From Pseudomonas sp. PDNC002 (lineage in GTDB: Bacteria; Pseudomonadota; Gammaproteobacteria; Pseudomonadales; Pseudomonadaceae): DNA of 64,000 bases. The notes beneath the pieces were generated by a model. It worked only from the letters and a program-made list of their open reading frames with translations. It was not told the origin of the DNA and did not search any database. The position numbers were made by a program, and so were the translations under genes. Shown piece by piece: positions 9,198-19,606 of the stretch (position 1 is its first letter; each line of letters starts with the position of its first letter). The stretch spans positions 2,326,001 through 2,390,000 of the forward strand of contig NZ_CP070356.1 in NCBI RefSeq assembly GCF_016919445.1. Direction: 5' to 3'.

Positions 9198-9506
9198 TTA
9201 ACGAACGCCCACACCTTGCTGGCGTTCGAGGTATTTTTCCTTGTGCTTGATCAGCTGGCGGTCGAGTTTGTCGGTAAGAAGGTCGATAGCCGCGTACATG
9301 TCTTCATGCTCGGCACAGGCCACCACTTCGCCTCCGGCGATGTGCAGGGTGGCTTCGATTTTCTGCTTCAGCTTCTCGACCTCCATGATGACCTGAACAT
9401 TGGTGATCTTGTCGAAGTGGCGCTCCAGTCGGCCTAGTTTCTCGCCGACATAGTCGCGCAGGGCGTCGGTCACATCCAGTTGATGTCCACTGATGTTGAC
9501 TTGCAT
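9198..9506 (-). CDS. hpf: Hibernation promoting factor, short form
   Basis: 102 residues, the short HPF type without a C-terminal dimerisation domain. It has the S30AE/YfiA beta-alpha-beta fold with the conserved start MQVNISGHQLDVT, then RDYVGEKLGRLERHFD and EDMYAAIDLLTDKLDRQL. HPF binds the 30S decoding site in stationary phase and, with RMF, forms inactive 100S ribosomes. The position directly downstream of rpoN is conserved among proteobacteria. A GGAGAAAG ribosome site precedes the ATG at 9506. Confidence 0.96.
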   Translation of the reverse strand: MQVNISGHQLDVTDALRDYVGEKLGRLERHFDKITNVQVIMEVEKLKQKIEATLHIAGGEVVACAEHEDMYAAIDLLTDKLDRQLIKHKEKYLERQQGVGVR

Positions 9507-9537
9507 ACCGCTTTCTCCTTATTGCCCGTGTGTAAGT

Positions 9538-9557
9538 GGCAGGTTATTTGGCCTGCC
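9538..9557 (-). other. Small hairpin between rpoN and hpf
   Basis: GGCAGG at 9538-9543 pairs with CCTGCC at 9552-9557 around an 8-nt loop, in the 78-nt space between the rpoN stop and the hpf start. No T tract follows on the minus strand, so it is unlikely to terminate fully; it may pause polymerase or mark the 3' end of an rpoN-only transcript. Confidence 0.4.
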
Positions 9558-9584
9558 GCCGGAACACCTTGGCGTGGATCAACG

Positions 9585-11087
9585 TCACACCAGCCGTTTA
9601 CGCTCGCTGGAGGGAGAGATTCCTAGGGACTCCCGGTATTTGGCTACGGTGCGACGTGCCACTTGAATGCCCTGTGCCTCCAGTAAACCAGCGATCTTGC
9701 TGTCACTCAATGGCTTTTTCGGACTTTCAGCCGCGACCAGTTTCTTGATGATGGCGCGGATCGCGGTGGACGAGCACTCGCCGCCCTCGGAGGTGCTGAC
9801 GTGGCTGGAGAAGAAATATTTCAGCTCGAAGATGCCGCGCGGCGTGTGCATGAACTTCTGCGTGGTGACGCGCGAGATGGTCGATTCATGCATGCCGACG
9901 GCTTCGGCGATGTCGTGCAGGACCAGCGGCTTCATCGCCTCCTCGCCGTACTCGAGGAAGCCGCGCTGGTGCTCGACGATCTGCGTCGCCACCTTCATCA
10001 GCGTCTCGTTGCGGCTCTGCAGGCTCTTGATGAACCAGCGCGCTTCCTGCAGCTGGTTGCGCATGAAGGTGTTGTCGGCGCTGGAGTCGGCGCGGCGCAC
10101 GAGGCCGGCATACTGCGAGTTCACGCGCAGGCGTGGCACCGCTTCCTGGTTCAGCTCCACCAGCCAGCGTTCGTTGTGCTTGCGGACGATGACATCCGGC
10201 ACCACGTACTCGGCTTCGCCGGACTCGATCTGCGAACCGGGGCGTGGGTGCAGCGACTGGATCAGTTCGATGGTCTCGCGCAGCTCGTCTTCCTTGAGCT
10301 TCATGCGGCGCATCAGCTGGCTGTAGTCACGGCTGCCGAGCAGGTCGAGGTGGTCGGAAACCAGCTTCAGGGCCTCGGTCAGCAGGTAGGTCTTGGCGGG
10401 CATCTGGCGAAGCTGCAGCAGCAGGCATTCGCGCAGGTTGCGTGCGCCGACACCGGCGGGTTCGAGCTGTTGGACCCGGCGCAGGACGACTTCCACTTCG
10501 TCCATTTCCACGCCCAGTTCGGGGTCGATGGAGACGAGGATGTCGTCGAGGGATTCTTCGAGGTAACCGTCGTCGTTGATGCCGTCGATGATGCTCAGGG
10601 CGATCAGGCGGTCGGTGTCGGACATCGGTGCCAGGTTCAGTTGCCACAGCAGGTGGCTCTGCAGGCTCTCGCCGGCGGAGGTGCGGGAGGTGAAGTCCCA
10701 CTCGTCGTCGTCGTTGCTGGGCAGGCTGCTGGCGCTGGTCTGGTAGATGTCTTCCCAGGCGGTATCGACGGGAAGCTCGTTGGGGATGCGCTCGGCCCAC
10801 TGGTCCTCGTCGAGGCTGTCGGCGTTGGGCGTGGTGCTTTCCTGGAAGTTGTCCTGGGAGTTGCTGCTGGTGCCGTTGACGGCGGACTCGGCGCCGTCGG
10901 CCATGGGGTCGCTGTTGTCGTAGTCCTCGCCCTCTTCCTGGCGCTCCAGCATCGGGTTGGACTCCAGGGCTTCCTGGATTTCCTGTTGGAGGTCCAGCGT
11001 GGAGAGCTGGAGCAGTCGGATGGCCTGTTGCAGCTGCGGGGTCATCGTCAGCTGCTGGCCCATCTTGAGGACTAGCGATGGTTTCAT
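9585..11087 (-). CDS. rpoN: RNA polymerase sigma-54 factor
   Basis: 500 residues. Region I is the Gln/Leu-rich N-terminus ([19 protein letters not shown]), which contacts bacterial enhancer-binding proteins; region II is acidic (about residues 50-120); region III holds the core-binding and DNA-binding parts. The diagnostic RpoN box [10 protein letters not shown] is at about residues 477-486, and the helix-turn-helix [12 protein letters not shown] lies upstream. It directs nitrogen, motility, pili and many other operons in Pseudomonas. The ATG at 11087 is the conserved family start; an upstream in-frame start would add 11 unrelated residues. It heads the hpf-ptsN-rapZ-ptsO gene set. Confidence 0.98.
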   Translation of the reverse strand: MKPSLVLKMGQQLTMTPQLQQAIRLLQLSTLDLQQEIQEALESNPMLERQEEGEDYDNSDPMADGAESAVNGTSSNSQDNFQESTTPNADSLDEDQWAERIPNELPVDTAWEDIYQTSASSLPSNDDDEWDFTSRTSAGESLQSHLLWQLNLAPMSDTDRLIALSIIDGINDDGYLEESLDDILVSIDPELGVEMDEVEVVLRRVQQLEPAGVGARNLRECLLLQLRQMPAKTYLLTEALKLVSDHLDLLGSRDYSQLMRRMKLKEDELRETIELIQSLHPRPGSQIESGEAEYVVPDVIVRKHNERWLVELNQEAVPRLRVNSQYAGLVRRADSSADNTFMRNQLQEARWFIKSLQSRNETLMKVATQIVEHQRGFLEYGEEAMKPLVLHDIAEAVGMHESTISRVTTQKFMHTPRGIFELKYFFSSHVSTSEGGECSSTAIRAIIKKLVAAESPKKPLSDSKIAGLLEAQGIQVARRTVAKYRESLGISPSSERKRLV

Positions 11088-11169
11088 GGCTGGAACTAGG
11101 CACCTTGTTCGCTGGCGCAAAGCGCGCCATATCCACGACTACGGACGCCGGGGCGCCGCGAGGAAGCAA

Positions 11170-11175
11170 ATTATA
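11170..11175 (-). promoter_or_regulatory. Candidate -10 element for rpoN
   Basis: On the minus strand TATAAT (exact consensus) lies 82 nt upstream of the rpoN start, in the 254-nt space after lptB. No good -35 is seen at 16-18 nt, so activity may need an activator, or the match may be chance in a locally AT-rich patch. Confidence 0.4.
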
Positions 11176-11311
11176 TGCCTGAGTTTGGACGCTTTGCCTA
11201 GAGGCTGTCGACCTTTCGTTACAACCCGGTTGCGCCAGGGGATGCCGGGCAGCCGAATGCGTCGTGGAGCGGCAGGCGAGCCGCGCCACGGGCGAGGGGA
11301 GGGATTGGCTG

Positions 11312-11332
11312 CCGCGCCCAGGCAGGGCGCGG
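11312..11332 (-). terminator. GC hairpin downstream of lptB
   Basis: CCGCGCCC at 11312-11319 pairs perfectly with GGGCGCGG at 11325-11332 around a 5-nt loop, 9 nt past the lptB stop in the minus direction. The sequence after it is not T-rich, so it is either a weak terminator or a 3'-end stabiliser of the kdsDC-lptCAB transcript. The rest of the 11088-11341 space shows only the rpoN leader and no gene. Confidence 0.45.
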
Positions 11333-11341
11333 TGTGGGGCC

Positions 11342-12067
11342 TTAGAGGCGGAACTCGTGGCCCAGGTAGACTTCCTTCACCAGGTCGTTGGCGAGGATGC
11401 TTTCGGCGCTGCCTTCGGCGATCAGCTGACCGTCGTTGACGATGTACGCCGTCTCGCAGATATCCAGGGTTTCGCGGACGTTGTGGTCGGTGATCAGTAC
11501 ACCGATACCCTTGGCCTTGAGGTGATGGATGATCTGCTTGATGTCGCCTACGGAGATCGGATCGACGCCGGCGAAGGGTTCGTCCAGCAGGATGAACTTC
11601 GGCGAGCTGGCCAGGGCGCGAGCGATTTCCACACGGCGGCGTTCACCGCCGGACAAGCTCATGCCGAGGTTGTCGCGGATGTGGTGGATGTGGAATTCCT
11701 CGAGCAGGCTTTCCAGGGCTTCCTGGCGGCCGGCGCGATCGAGGTCGCTACGGGTTTCCAGGATGGCGCCGATGTTGTCCGCCACCGACAGCTTGCGGAA
11801 GATCGAGGCTTCCTGGGGCAGGTAGCCGATGCCTGCGCGCGCGCGGCCGTGCATGGGCAGGTGCGTGACGTCCTGCTCGTCGATGCGCACGATTCCCTGA
11901 TCGGCGCGGACCAGGCCGACGATCATGTAGAAGCAGGTGGTCTTGCCCGCTCCGTTGGGGCCGAGCAGGCCGACGATCTGCCCGCTTTCGATGCTCATGC
12001 TGACATCGCGGACGACTTGCCGGCTCTTGTAGCTCTTGGCGAGGTGCTGCGCGGTTAGCGTTGCCAT
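11342..12067 (-). CDS. lptB: LptB, ATPase of the LPS export ABC transporter
   Basis: 241 residues. Walker [10 protein letters not shown] is at residues 36-44, the ABC signature is [16 protein letters not shown], and Walker B is [13 protein letters not shown]. LptB pairs with LptF and LptG (not in this window) to extract LPS from the inner membrane and push it onto the Lpt bridge. The start overlaps the lptA stop by 1 nt, and lptA-lptC are immediately upstream, which separates this from other branched-chain-like ATPases. Confidence 0.97.
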   Translation of the reverse strand: MATLTAQHLAKSYKSRQVVRDVSMSIESGQIVGLLGPNGAGKTTCFYMIVGLVRADQGIVRIDEQDVTHLPMHGRARAGIGYLPQEASIFRKLSVADNIGAILETRSDLDRAGRQEALESLLEEFHIHHIRDNLGMSLSGGERRRVEIARALASSPKFILLDEPFAGVDPISVGDIKQIIHHLKAKGIGVLITDHNVRETLDICETAYIVNDGQLIAEGSAESILANDLVKEVYLGHEFRL

Positions 12068-12603
12068 TACTGCGCTTGATCCTGCTTTTTCTTGGGCTGG
12101 ATGACCATGTCGATACGCGGGCGCGGCGTGGTCACCTGGGCGCCGGTGGCGCGGCCTGCGTTGACGATCTGGCGCTGGGTGTCGTAGACGATCTTCTCGC
12201 CTTCGAAGGTGTTGCCTTCCTGGATTACCTTGGCCTGGTCGATCAGGACGACGCGGTTCTGGGTGACGAAGTACTGGATCGTCAGGCCGTAGGCCTGGGT
12301 GATCTGCTTTTCCGGCGCCGGCTTCTGCTCGAAGTAGGCGGGCTTGCCGACCGAGGTAACGACTTCGATGTCGCCGTCCTTGTTCTGCTTGAGCGTAACG
12401 GTGTTGCCGGTCAGCTTCATGCTGCCCTGGGTCACCACCACGTCGCCTCTATAGACGGCCACGCCCTGCTTGTCATCCAGTTCGGCACTGTCGGCCTGAA
12501 CGCGGATCGGCTGTTCCCGGTCGGTGGGAAGGGCCCAGGCGGCAGAGCTGCCGATAGCGGCGGCGAGGCTGAAAAGAAGGGGGAGGGTGTTAACGAGCCT
12601 CAT
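12067..12603 (-). CDS. lptA: LptA (LptH), periplasmic LPS bridge protein
   Basis: 178 residues. A signal peptide covers about residues 1-24 (hydrophobic core [12 protein letters not shown], cleavage after AAWA). The mature part begins with the OstA/LptA repeat pattern ([23 protein letters not shown]), which forms the beta-jellyroll bridging LptC and LptD across the periplasm. The C-terminus is basic and Gln-rich. It overlaps lptC by 14 nt and lptB by 1 nt. The P. aeruginosa orthologue is often called LptH. Confidence 0.95.
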   Translation of the reverse strand: MRLVNTLPLLFSLAAAIGSSAAWALPTDREQPIRVQADSAELDDKQGVAVYRGDVVVTQGSMKLTGNTVTLKQNKDGDIEVVTSVGKPAYFEQKPAPEKQITQAYGLTIQYFVTQNRVVLIDQAKVIQEGNTFEGEKIVYDTQRQIVNAGRATGAQVTTPRPRIDMVIQPKKKQDQAQ

Positions 12604-13162
12604 GCTGACCTCTTACGTTGGACAGCAGGAGCATCCGGCTGTCTTTCAGATACGCTTTCATGCCAACTGCCGTGGTCACACCGTTGGGTTCGGTGATCTT
12701 CACGGGCTGGTCAGTCTGCGCATAGTCCTTGTCTGGGAACACCGTCATGCGCGAGGTGTTGAGCAGGAGCGTGCGCTGCTGCGCGTCGGTGCGCGCAACG
12801 CGCACGTCGTCGATCAGCTCGACCTGCTTGCCTTCGGGGGCCACTTCGGCGCGAACGCTCTGGACATGCCACGGCTGCGGCTCATTCTCCCGGTGGAAGT
12901 AGAGGTCAGGCGTGGTGACCAGGGTCACGTCGGTTGCTTTCAGGTGTTCGAGCTTGTCGGCGGTCATCTCGTAGGCGAGGCTGCCGTCGGGGCGGAACTG
13001 CACGCTGTGCGCGTTGACCGCATAGAAATCGATGGCGTCGCTGGTCTGCGACTTGAGTTGCCGCTCGCTGAAGTCCAGGCGCACGTTCCAGTAATAGCCG
13101 AGGGCGATCATCAGGATGGCGATCAGGGCGAGCAACAGCTTTTGGCGGAATGTCTTGGGCAT
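12590..13162 (-). CDS. lptC: LptC, membrane-anchored LPS transfer protein
   Basis: 190 residues. One N-terminal transmembrane segment (about residues 8-24, LLLALIAILMIALGYYW) is followed by a periplasmic jellyroll domain of the YrbK/LptC family, with EMTADKLEHLK and a C-terminal part on fatty-acid-like strands. LptC receives LPS from LptBFG and hands it to LptA. The start is 8 nt after kdsC, and the 14-nt overlap with lptA suggests coupling. Confidence 0.93.
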   Translation of the reverse strand: MPKTFRQKLLLALIAILMIALGYYWNVRLDFSERQLKSQTSDAIDFYAVNAHSVQFRPDGSLAYEMTADKLEHLKATDVTLVTTPDLYFHRENEPQPWHVQSVRAEVAPEGKQVELIDDVRVARTDAQQRTLLLNTSRMTVFPDKDYAQTDQPVKITEPNGVTTAVGMKAYLKDSRMLLLSNVRGQHEAR

Positions 13163-13170
13163 GTTCGGCT

Positions 13171-13695
13171 CTAGAGGTACGCACTTTGGGCGGCGTCGAG
13201 AGTGCCCTGGGCGCGCATGATCAGCTCGCAGAATTCGCGCGCCGCTCCTTCGCCACCGCGAGCCTGGGTCACGCCATCGGCGTGCTGGCGCACGAACGGG
13301 TCGGCGCTGGCGACCGCCATGCCCAGCCCGGCGCGGCGAATGGCCGGCAGGTCGGGCAGGTCGTCACCCAGGTAGGCAACTTCTTCATAGCCTAGACCCA
13401 GTTCCGTGAGCAGTTCGTCAAGGGCGACCAGCTTGTCTTCACGTCCCTGGAACAGGTGATTGATGCCCAGGTTCTTCGCCCGGCGCTCGACCACCAGGCT
13501 GGAACGGCCGGTGATGATCGCGGTGCGCACGCCGGAGGCCATGAGCATCTTGATGCCGTGGCCATCCAGGGTGTTGAAGGTCTTGAACTCACCGCCATCG
13601 GGCAGGAAGTAGAGTTTGCCGTCGGTGAGCACGCCATCGACGTCGAACACCGCGAGGCGGATCGCTTTCGCGCGTTGCAGCAGGTCAGCGGTCAT
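13171..13695 (-). CDS. kdsC: KdsC, Kdo-8-phosphate phosphatase
   Basis: 174 residues, a HAD-superfamily C0-type phosphatase. The nucleophile Asp18 and acid/base Asp20 are in FDVDGVLTDG; the later motif is LGDDLPDLPAI. It removes phosphate from Kdo-8-P to give free Kdo for the LPS inner core. The start directly abuts the kdsD stop with no gap, and LPS transport genes follow, so synthesis and export of the same molecule share an operon. Confidence 0.97.
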   Translation of the reverse strand: MTADLLQRAKAIRLAVFDVDGVLTDGKLYFLPDGGEFKTFNTLDGHGIKMLMASGVRTAIITGRSSLVVERRAKNLGINHLFQGREDKLVALDELLTELGLGYEEVAYLGDDLPDLPAIRRAGLGMAVASADPFVRQHADGVTQARGGEGAAREFCELIMRAQGTLDAAQSAYL

Positions 13696-14670
13696 TCAGA
13701 TCACTCCCGCGCGAGTCAGGTCGTGGACGTGGAGGACGCCGACCGGGTGGTCATTGTCGTCGACCACGACCAGGACGTTGATCTTGTGGTCGTCCATGAT
13801 CTTCAGTGCTTCGGCGGCGAGCATGTCCGGGCGGGCGGTCTTGCCATGTACGGTCATGACCTGGTCGATGGTGACCTGGCGGACGTCCAGGCCCTTGTCC
13901 AGGGTGCGGCGCAGGTCGCCGTCGGTGAAGACGCCGGCGAGGTGGCCGTCTTCGCCCAGGATGATGGTCATGCCCAGGCCCTTGCGGGTCATTTCCAGCA
14001 GCGCGCCGCTGAGTGAGGTGCCGGGGGAAACCTGCGGCAGTTCTTCACCCACGTGCATGATGTTTTCCACTTTCAGCAACAATCGACGGCCCAGTGCGCC
14101 GCCCGGATGCGAGAAAGCGAAGTCCTCGGCGGTGAAGCCGCGGGCTTCCAACAGGGCGATGGCGAGGGCGTCGCCCAGCACCAGGGATACCGTGGTGGAA
14201 GAGGTCGGCGCCAGGTTCAGCGAGCAGGCTTCGTGCTCGACGCCAGCGTCCAGGTTGACCGCGGCGGCCTTGGCCAAAGGCGAGTCGGGCTTGCCGGTCA
14301 TGCTCACCAGGGTGATGCCCAGGCGCTTGATCAGCGGCAGCAGGGTGACGATTTCCGCGGTGGAGCCGGAGTTGGACAGGGCCAGGACGACGTCGTCCTT
14401 GGTGATCATGCCCATGTCGCCGTGGCTGGCTTCGGCCGGGTGTACAAAAAACGACGGGGTGCCGGTGCTCGCCAGGGTGGCGGCGATCTTGCGGCCGATG
14501 TGCCCGGACTTGCCCATGCCGACCACGACCACGCGGCCCTTGCAGTTCAGCAGCAGCTCGCAAGCCAGGGAGAAGTCGGCACCAATACGCGGCAACAGGG
14601 CGTCCACCGAGTCACGCTCGAGGCGGATGGTGCGCTGTGCCGACTGGATGAAATCGTGATTCTGGCTCAT
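13696..14670 (-). CDS. kdsD: KdsD, D-arabinose-5-phosphate isomerase
   Basis: 324 residues. The N-terminal SIS sugar-isomerase domain (about 35-180) contains VVVGMGKSGHIGRKIAATLAS, and two CBS domains occupy about 200-324 (IMHVGEELPQVS and QVMTVHGKTARPDM). It makes arabinose-5-P from ribulose-5-P, the first committed precursor of Kdo. The ATG at 14670 matches the family N-terminus MSQNHDFI; an upstream in-frame ATG would add 24 residues lacking family features. It is first in the kdsDC-lptCAB run and divergent from mlaF. Confidence 0.96.
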   Translation of the reverse strand: MSQNHDFIQSAQRTIRLERDSVDALLPRIGADFSLACELLLNCKGRVVVVGMGKSGHIGRKIAATLASTGTPSFFVHPAEASHGDMGMITKDDVVLALSNSGSTAEIVTLLPLIKRLGITLVSMTGKPDSPLAKAAAVNLDAGVEHEACSLNLAPTSSTTVSLVLGDALAIALLEARGFTAEDFAFSHPGGALGRRLLLKVENIMHVGEELPQVSPGTSLSGALLEMTRKGLGMTIILGEDGHLAGVFTDGDLRRTLDKGLDVRQVTIDQVMTVHGKTARPDMLAAEALKIMDDHKINVLVVVDDNDHPVGVLHVHDLTRAGVI

Positions 14671-14908
14671 GTTCGAAGGGCGTGGGGCGAAATGAAGTGC
14701 GAGATTATAACGGGAAAGCGACGAAGGCTTCATCACAGACATCTCAATGTTGGCCGCATTTTGCTGAACTGTGGCTTAACGGCGGCTTAGCAGGCCTTGG
14801 GGCGTGGCTTCGCGGGGTGTTATAGTTCGCGGCCGTTCGGCCTGTCGCGCCGTGTTTCTGCCGTGAGACAGACGGGGCAACGGACAGCGCCGTGATGAAA
14901 GGAGTTCT
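14671..14908. promoter_or_regulatory. Divergent promoter region kdsD / mlaF
   Basis: These 238 nt separate the LPS operon (minus) from the Mla operon (plus). On the minus strand TATAAT at 14704-14709 is an exact -10 match, 34 nt upstream of kdsD, with no good -35. On the plus strand TTGGGG at 14797-14802 and TATAGT at 14821-14826 (18-nt spacer) form a weak sigma-70-like promoter for mlaF. GGAG sits 5-8 nt before the mlaF ATG. No gene or operator palindrome was found. Confidence 0.5.
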
Positions 14909-15718
14909 ATGAGCACCAATGACCAATACGCGGTCGAGCTGAAGGGCCTGAGCTTCAAGCGCGGCACGCGTACGATTTTCGATAACGTGGACATCCGCAT
15001 TCCACGCGGCAAGGTCACCGGGATCATGGGGCCGTCGGGCTGTGGCAAGACCACCCTGTTGCGACTGATCGCCGCCCAGCTGCGACCGGCGAAGGGCGAA
15101 GTGTGGGTCAACGGCCAGAACCTCCCGTCGCTGGGTCGCAGCGACCTGTTCGACATGCGCAAGCAGTTCGGCGTGCTGTTCCAGAGCGGCGCGCTGTTCA
15201 CCGATCTGGACGTCTTCGAGAACGTCGCCTTCCCCCTGCGCGTGCACACCGAACTGCCCGAGGACATGATTCGTGACATTGTCCTGATGAAACTGCAGGC
15301 CGTCGGCCTGCGCGGGGCAGTGGAGCTGATGCCGGATGAGCTGTCCGGCGGCATGAAGCGTCGCGTGGCGCTGGCCCGTGCCATCGCGCTGGATCCGCAG
15401 ATTCTGATGTACGACGAGCCCTTCGTGGGCCAGGACCCGATCGCCATGGGCGTGCTGGTGCGCCTGATCCGCCTGCTCAACGATGCCCTGGGCATCACCA
15501 GTATCGTTGTCTCCCACGATCTGGCGGAAACCGCGAGCATCGCCGACTACATCTATATCGTCGGTGACGGTCGGGTGCTTGGCCATGGGACGCCGGCCGA
15601 CCTGCAAGGGCTCGACGATCCGCGCGTTCGCCAGTTCATGAAGGGCATCCCGGACGGCCCCGTGCCGTTCCATTATCCTGCCCGCGATTACCGCGCCGAC
15701 CTGCTGGGAGAACGTTGA
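14909..15718 (+). CDS. mlaF: MlaF, ATPase of the phospholipid transport complex MlaFEDB
   Basis: 269 residues. Walker [11 protein letters not shown] lies at about 41-50, the ABC signature is [16 protein letters not shown], and Walker B is [13 protein letters not shown]. MlaF powers movement of phospholipids between the inner-membrane MlaE channel and the periplasmic carrier MlaC to keep lipids asymmetric in the outer membrane. It overlaps mlaE by 1 nt (TGATG) and begins the five-gene mla operon. The C-terminal extension after residue 240 fits the MlaF tail that contacts the neighbouring subunit. Confidence 0.97.
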   Translation: MSTNDQYAVELKGLSFKRGTRTIFDNVDIRIPRGKVTGIMGPSGCGKTTLLRLIAAQLRPAKGEVWVNGQNLPSLGRSDLFDMRKQFGVLFQSGALFTDLDVFENVAFPLRVHTELPEDMIRDIVLMKLQAVGLRGAVELMPDELSGGMKRRVALARAIALDPQILMYDEPFVGQDPIAMGVLVRLIRLLNDALGITSIVVSHDLAETASIADYIYIVGDGRVLGHGTPADLQGLDDPRVRQFMKGIPDGPVPFHYPARDYRADLLGER

Positions 15719-16515
15719 TGCGCAAGACTTCACCGCTCGAGCGCATCCGCCTGCTTGGGCGATCGGGCCTCGACGTACTCGAGGCGCTCGGCCGTTCGAC
15801 GCTGTTCCTGGTCCACGCCATCTTCGGTCGCCGCGTTCATAGCGGCGGCTTCCAGTTGCTGGTCAAGCAGCTCTATTCCGTAGGTGTGCTGTCCCTGGCG
15901 ATCATCGTGGTGTCGGGCCTGTTCATCGGCATGGTGCTGGCGCTGCAGGGCTATAACATCCTGGCGAGCTATGGTTCCGAGCAGGCGGTCGGCCAGATGG
16001 TGGCCCTGACGCTGTTGCGTGAACTGGGGCCCGTGGTCACCGGTCTGTTGTTTGCCGGACGCGCAGGTTCCGCGCTGACCGCCGAGATCGGCAACATGAA
16101 GTCCACCGAGCAGCTGTCCAGCCTGGAGATGATCGGCGTCGACCCGCTCAAGTACATCATCGCGCCTCGCCTGTGGGCGGGGTTCATTTCCATGCCGCTG
16201 CTGGCGGCGATCTTCAGTGTCGTGGGTATCTGGGGCGGCGCCCTGGTGGCTGTGGACTGGCTGGGCGTGTACGACGGGTCATACTGGTCGAACATGCAGA
16301 ACAGCGTGCAGTTCACCAAGGACATCCTCAATGGCGTGATCAAGAGTGTGGTGTTCGCCTTCGTGGTGACCTGGATCGCTGTGTACCAGGGCTATGACTG
16401 CGAACCCACCTCCGAAGGAATCAGTCGCGCCACCACCCGTACCGTTGTGTATGCCTCCCTGGCCGTGCTGGGGCTGGACTTCATCCTGACCGCTTTGATG
16501 TTTGGAGACTTCTGA
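15718..16515 (+). CDS. mlaE: MlaE, inner-membrane permease of the Mla system
   Basis: 265 residues with about five to six membrane segments and the MlaE-family core ([21 protein letters not shown]), plus [18 protein letters not shown], the coupling region for the ATPase. MlaE dimerises as the lipid channel under the MlaD hexamer. The ATG at 15718 shares one base with the mlaF stop; a TTG one codon earlier is the only alternative. The end overlaps mlaD by 1 nt. Confidence 0.97.
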   Translation: MRKTSPLERIRLLGRSGLDVLEALGRSTLFLVHAIFGRRVHSGGFQLLVKQLYSVGVLSLAIIVVSGLFIGMVLALQGYNILASYGSEQAVGQMVALTLLRELGPVVTGLLFAGRAGSALTAEIGNMKSTEQLSSLEMIGVDPLKYIIAPRLWAGFISMPLLAAIFSVVGIWGGALVAVDWLGVYDGSYWSNMQNSVQFTKDILNGVIKSVVFAFVVTWIAVYQGYDCEPTSEGISRATTRTVVYASLAVLGLDFILTALMFGDF

Positions 16516-16988
16516 TGCAAACCCGCACCCTGGAAATCGGTGTAGGCCTGTTCATTCTGGCCGGTCTGCTGGCCTTGCTGTTGCTGGCCTTGCGCGTCAG
16601 TGGACTGACGATCGGCAATTCGGGCGATACCTACAAGCTGTACGCCTACTTCGACAACATTGCTGGCGTCACCGTGCGCGGCAAGGTGACCATGGCCGGC
16701 GTGACCATTGGCAAGGTCACTGCAATCGATCTGGATCACGACACCTATCGTGGTCGCGTGACCATGGAAATCAACCGCCAGGCCAACAACCTGCCGGACG
16801 ATTCCACGGCTTCCATCCTCACCGCTGGCCTGCTGGGTGAGAAGTACATCGGCATCAGCGTCGGCGGCGACGAGGAAGTCCTCAAGGATGGCGATACCAT
16901 CAAGGACACCCAGTCCGCGCTGGTGCTGGAAGACCTGATCGGCAAGTTCCTGCTGAATTCGGTCAACAAAGACGACTCGAAGAAATGA
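16515..16988 (+). CDS. mlaD: MlaD, MCE-domain substrate-binding subunit
   Basis: 157 residues. An N-terminal membrane anchor at about 7-28 (IGVGLFILAGLLALLLLAL) is followed by one MCE domain (about 38-120, with YFDNIAGVTVRGKVTMAGV) and a short acidic tail. Six copies form a periplasmic ring over MlaE that receives lipids from or gives them to MlaC. Single-domain length and position in the operon distinguish it from the longer PqiB/YebT MCE proteins. Confidence 0.96.
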   Translation: MQTRTLEIGVGLFILAGLLALLLLALRVSGLTIGNSGDTYKLYAYFDNIAGVTVRGKVTMAGVTIGKVTAIDLDHDTYRGRVTMEINRQANNLPDDSTASILTAGLLGEKYIGISVGGDEEVLKDGDTIKDTQSALVLEDLIGKFLLNSVNKDDSKK

Positions 16989-16999
16989 GGACTCCTTCC

Positions 17000-17647
17000 A
17001 TGATGAAAACCTTGCGCCGTGGCTTCCTGGTTCTGCTCGCGATCCTGCCGCTCTTTGCCCAGGCCGAGCAGACCGCACAGCAGGTCGTGCAACAGACCGT
17101 CGATGCCCTGTTGACGGACCTGAAGCAGAACAAGGCCAGCTACAAGAGCAATCCCCAGGCGTTCTACGACACCCTGAACCGTATCCTCGGCCCGGTGGTG
17201 GACTCCGAAGGCATCGCCAAGGGCGTGATGACCGTCAAGTACTCGCGCCAGGCCTCGCCGGAGCAGATCAAGCGCTTCGAAGAGACGTTCAAGAACAGCC
17301 TGTTCCAGTTCTACGGCAACGCGTTGCTGGAGTACGACAACCAGGACATCCGCGTGCTGAATACCGGCAAGCAGGAGCAGGATCGCGCTTCGGTGAACAT
17401 GGAAGTGGTCGGCAGCAACGGTGCCGTCTATCCGGTGCAGTACACCATGGTCAGCCAGGGCGGCGACTGGCGCCTGCGTAACGTGATCATCAATGGCATT
17501 AACATCGGCAAGCTGTTCCGTGATCAGTTCGCCGATGCCATGCAGAAGAACCGCAACGACCTGGAGAAGACCATCGCGGGTTGGGGTCAGGTCGTCGCCA
17601 ACGCCAAGGACGCTGCCAAGGGGCAGCCGGAAGGCGGCGAGCAATGA
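17000..17647 (+). CDS. mlaC: MlaC, periplasmic phospholipid carrier
   Basis: 215 residues. A signal peptide spans about residues 1-22 (basic MMKTLRRG, hydrophobic LVLLAILPLF, cleavage after AQA). The mature protein is the MlaC/Ttg2D family, with YSRQASPEQIKRFEETFKNS and the late GDWRLRNVIINGINIG block that lines the lipid pocket. The ATG at 17000 was chosen because GAGGA at 16987-16991 is 8 nt upstream; the frame also opens at 16985, which would overlap mlaD and give an odd signal peptide. It overlaps mlaB by ATGA. Confidence 0.95.
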   Translation: MMKTLRRGFLVLLAILPLFAQAEQTAQQVVQQTVDALLTDLKQNKASYKSNPQAFYDTLNRILGPVVDSEGIAKGVMTVKYSRQASPEQIKRFEETFKNSLFQFYGNALLEYDNQDIRVLNTGKQEQDRASVNMEVVGSNGAVYPVQYTMVSQGGDWRLRNVIINGINIGKLFRDQFADAMQKNRNDLEKTIAGWGQVVANAKDAAKGQPEGGEQ

Positions 17648-17952
17648 GTCAGGGCAGTATCACGGAACGCGCCGAGGGCGATCTCGCCCTGGCCGGCGTG
17701 CTGGATTACAGCACCGGGCCGGCACTGCGCGAGCAGGGCGGGCGCCTGATCGCCGCGAGCAAGGCCAGTGCGCTGCGTCTGGACTGCTCGGCGGTGGAGC
17801 GCTCCAGCAGCGTCGGATTGTCGCTGCTGCTGTCCTTCGTCCGTGATGCGCGCAAGGCCGGCAAGTCGCTGCAGATCGGCGGCATGCCCAAAGAGATGCA
17901 GGAAATCGCCAAGGTTGGCGGTCTCCTGGAGATTCTGCCGTTACAGCATTGA
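17644..17952 (+). CDS. mlaB: MlaB, STAS-domain subunit of MlaFEDB
   Basis: 102 residues comprising one STAS domain (RLDCSAVERSSSVGLSLLLSF is its conserved loop and helix, written here in two adjoining pieces of the family pattern DCS and SSVGL). MlaB binds MlaF and is needed for assembly and activity of the transporter. It overlaps mlaC by 4 nt (ATGA), is last in the operon, and is followed by a strong terminator 8 nt after its stop. Confidence 0.93.
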   Translation: MSQGSITERAEGDLALAGVLDYSTGPALREQGGRLIAASKASALRLDCSAVERSSSVGLSLLLSFVRDARKAGKSLQIGGMPKEMQEIAKVGGLLEILPLQH

Positions 17953-17960
17953 TACAGTGA

Positions 17961-18016
17961 AAAGGCCCTCCGTCCGCGAGTTCCCTTGCCGGGGTTCGCA
18001 GGCGGGGGGCTTTTTT
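17961..18016 (+). terminator. Terminator of the mla operon
   Basis: GGCCCTCCGTCCGCGA near 17964-17979 pairs, with a few mismatches, with TTCGCAGGCGGGGGGC at 17995-18010, and six T follow at 18011-18016. It should stop mla transcription before ibaG. Confidence 0.8.
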
Positions 18017-18023
18017 GTATCAT
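17995..18023 (+). promoter_or_regulatory. Candidate ibaG-murA promoter nested in the mla terminator
   Basis: TTCGCA (17995-18000) and TATCAT (18018-18023) are 17 nt apart and match the sigma-70 consensus at 4 and 5 of 6 positions. The -35 would lie in the 3' arm of the mla terminator. ibaG starts 41 nt after the -10. Plausible but unproven. Confidence 0.4.
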
Positions 18024-18063
18024 TGCCGACCCGCGCGCGATAGGGCGCCGAACGAGGTTGAGC

Positions 18064-19592
<1,529 letters not shown>

Positions 19593-19606
19593 GGCTGAGC
19601 CAGACA

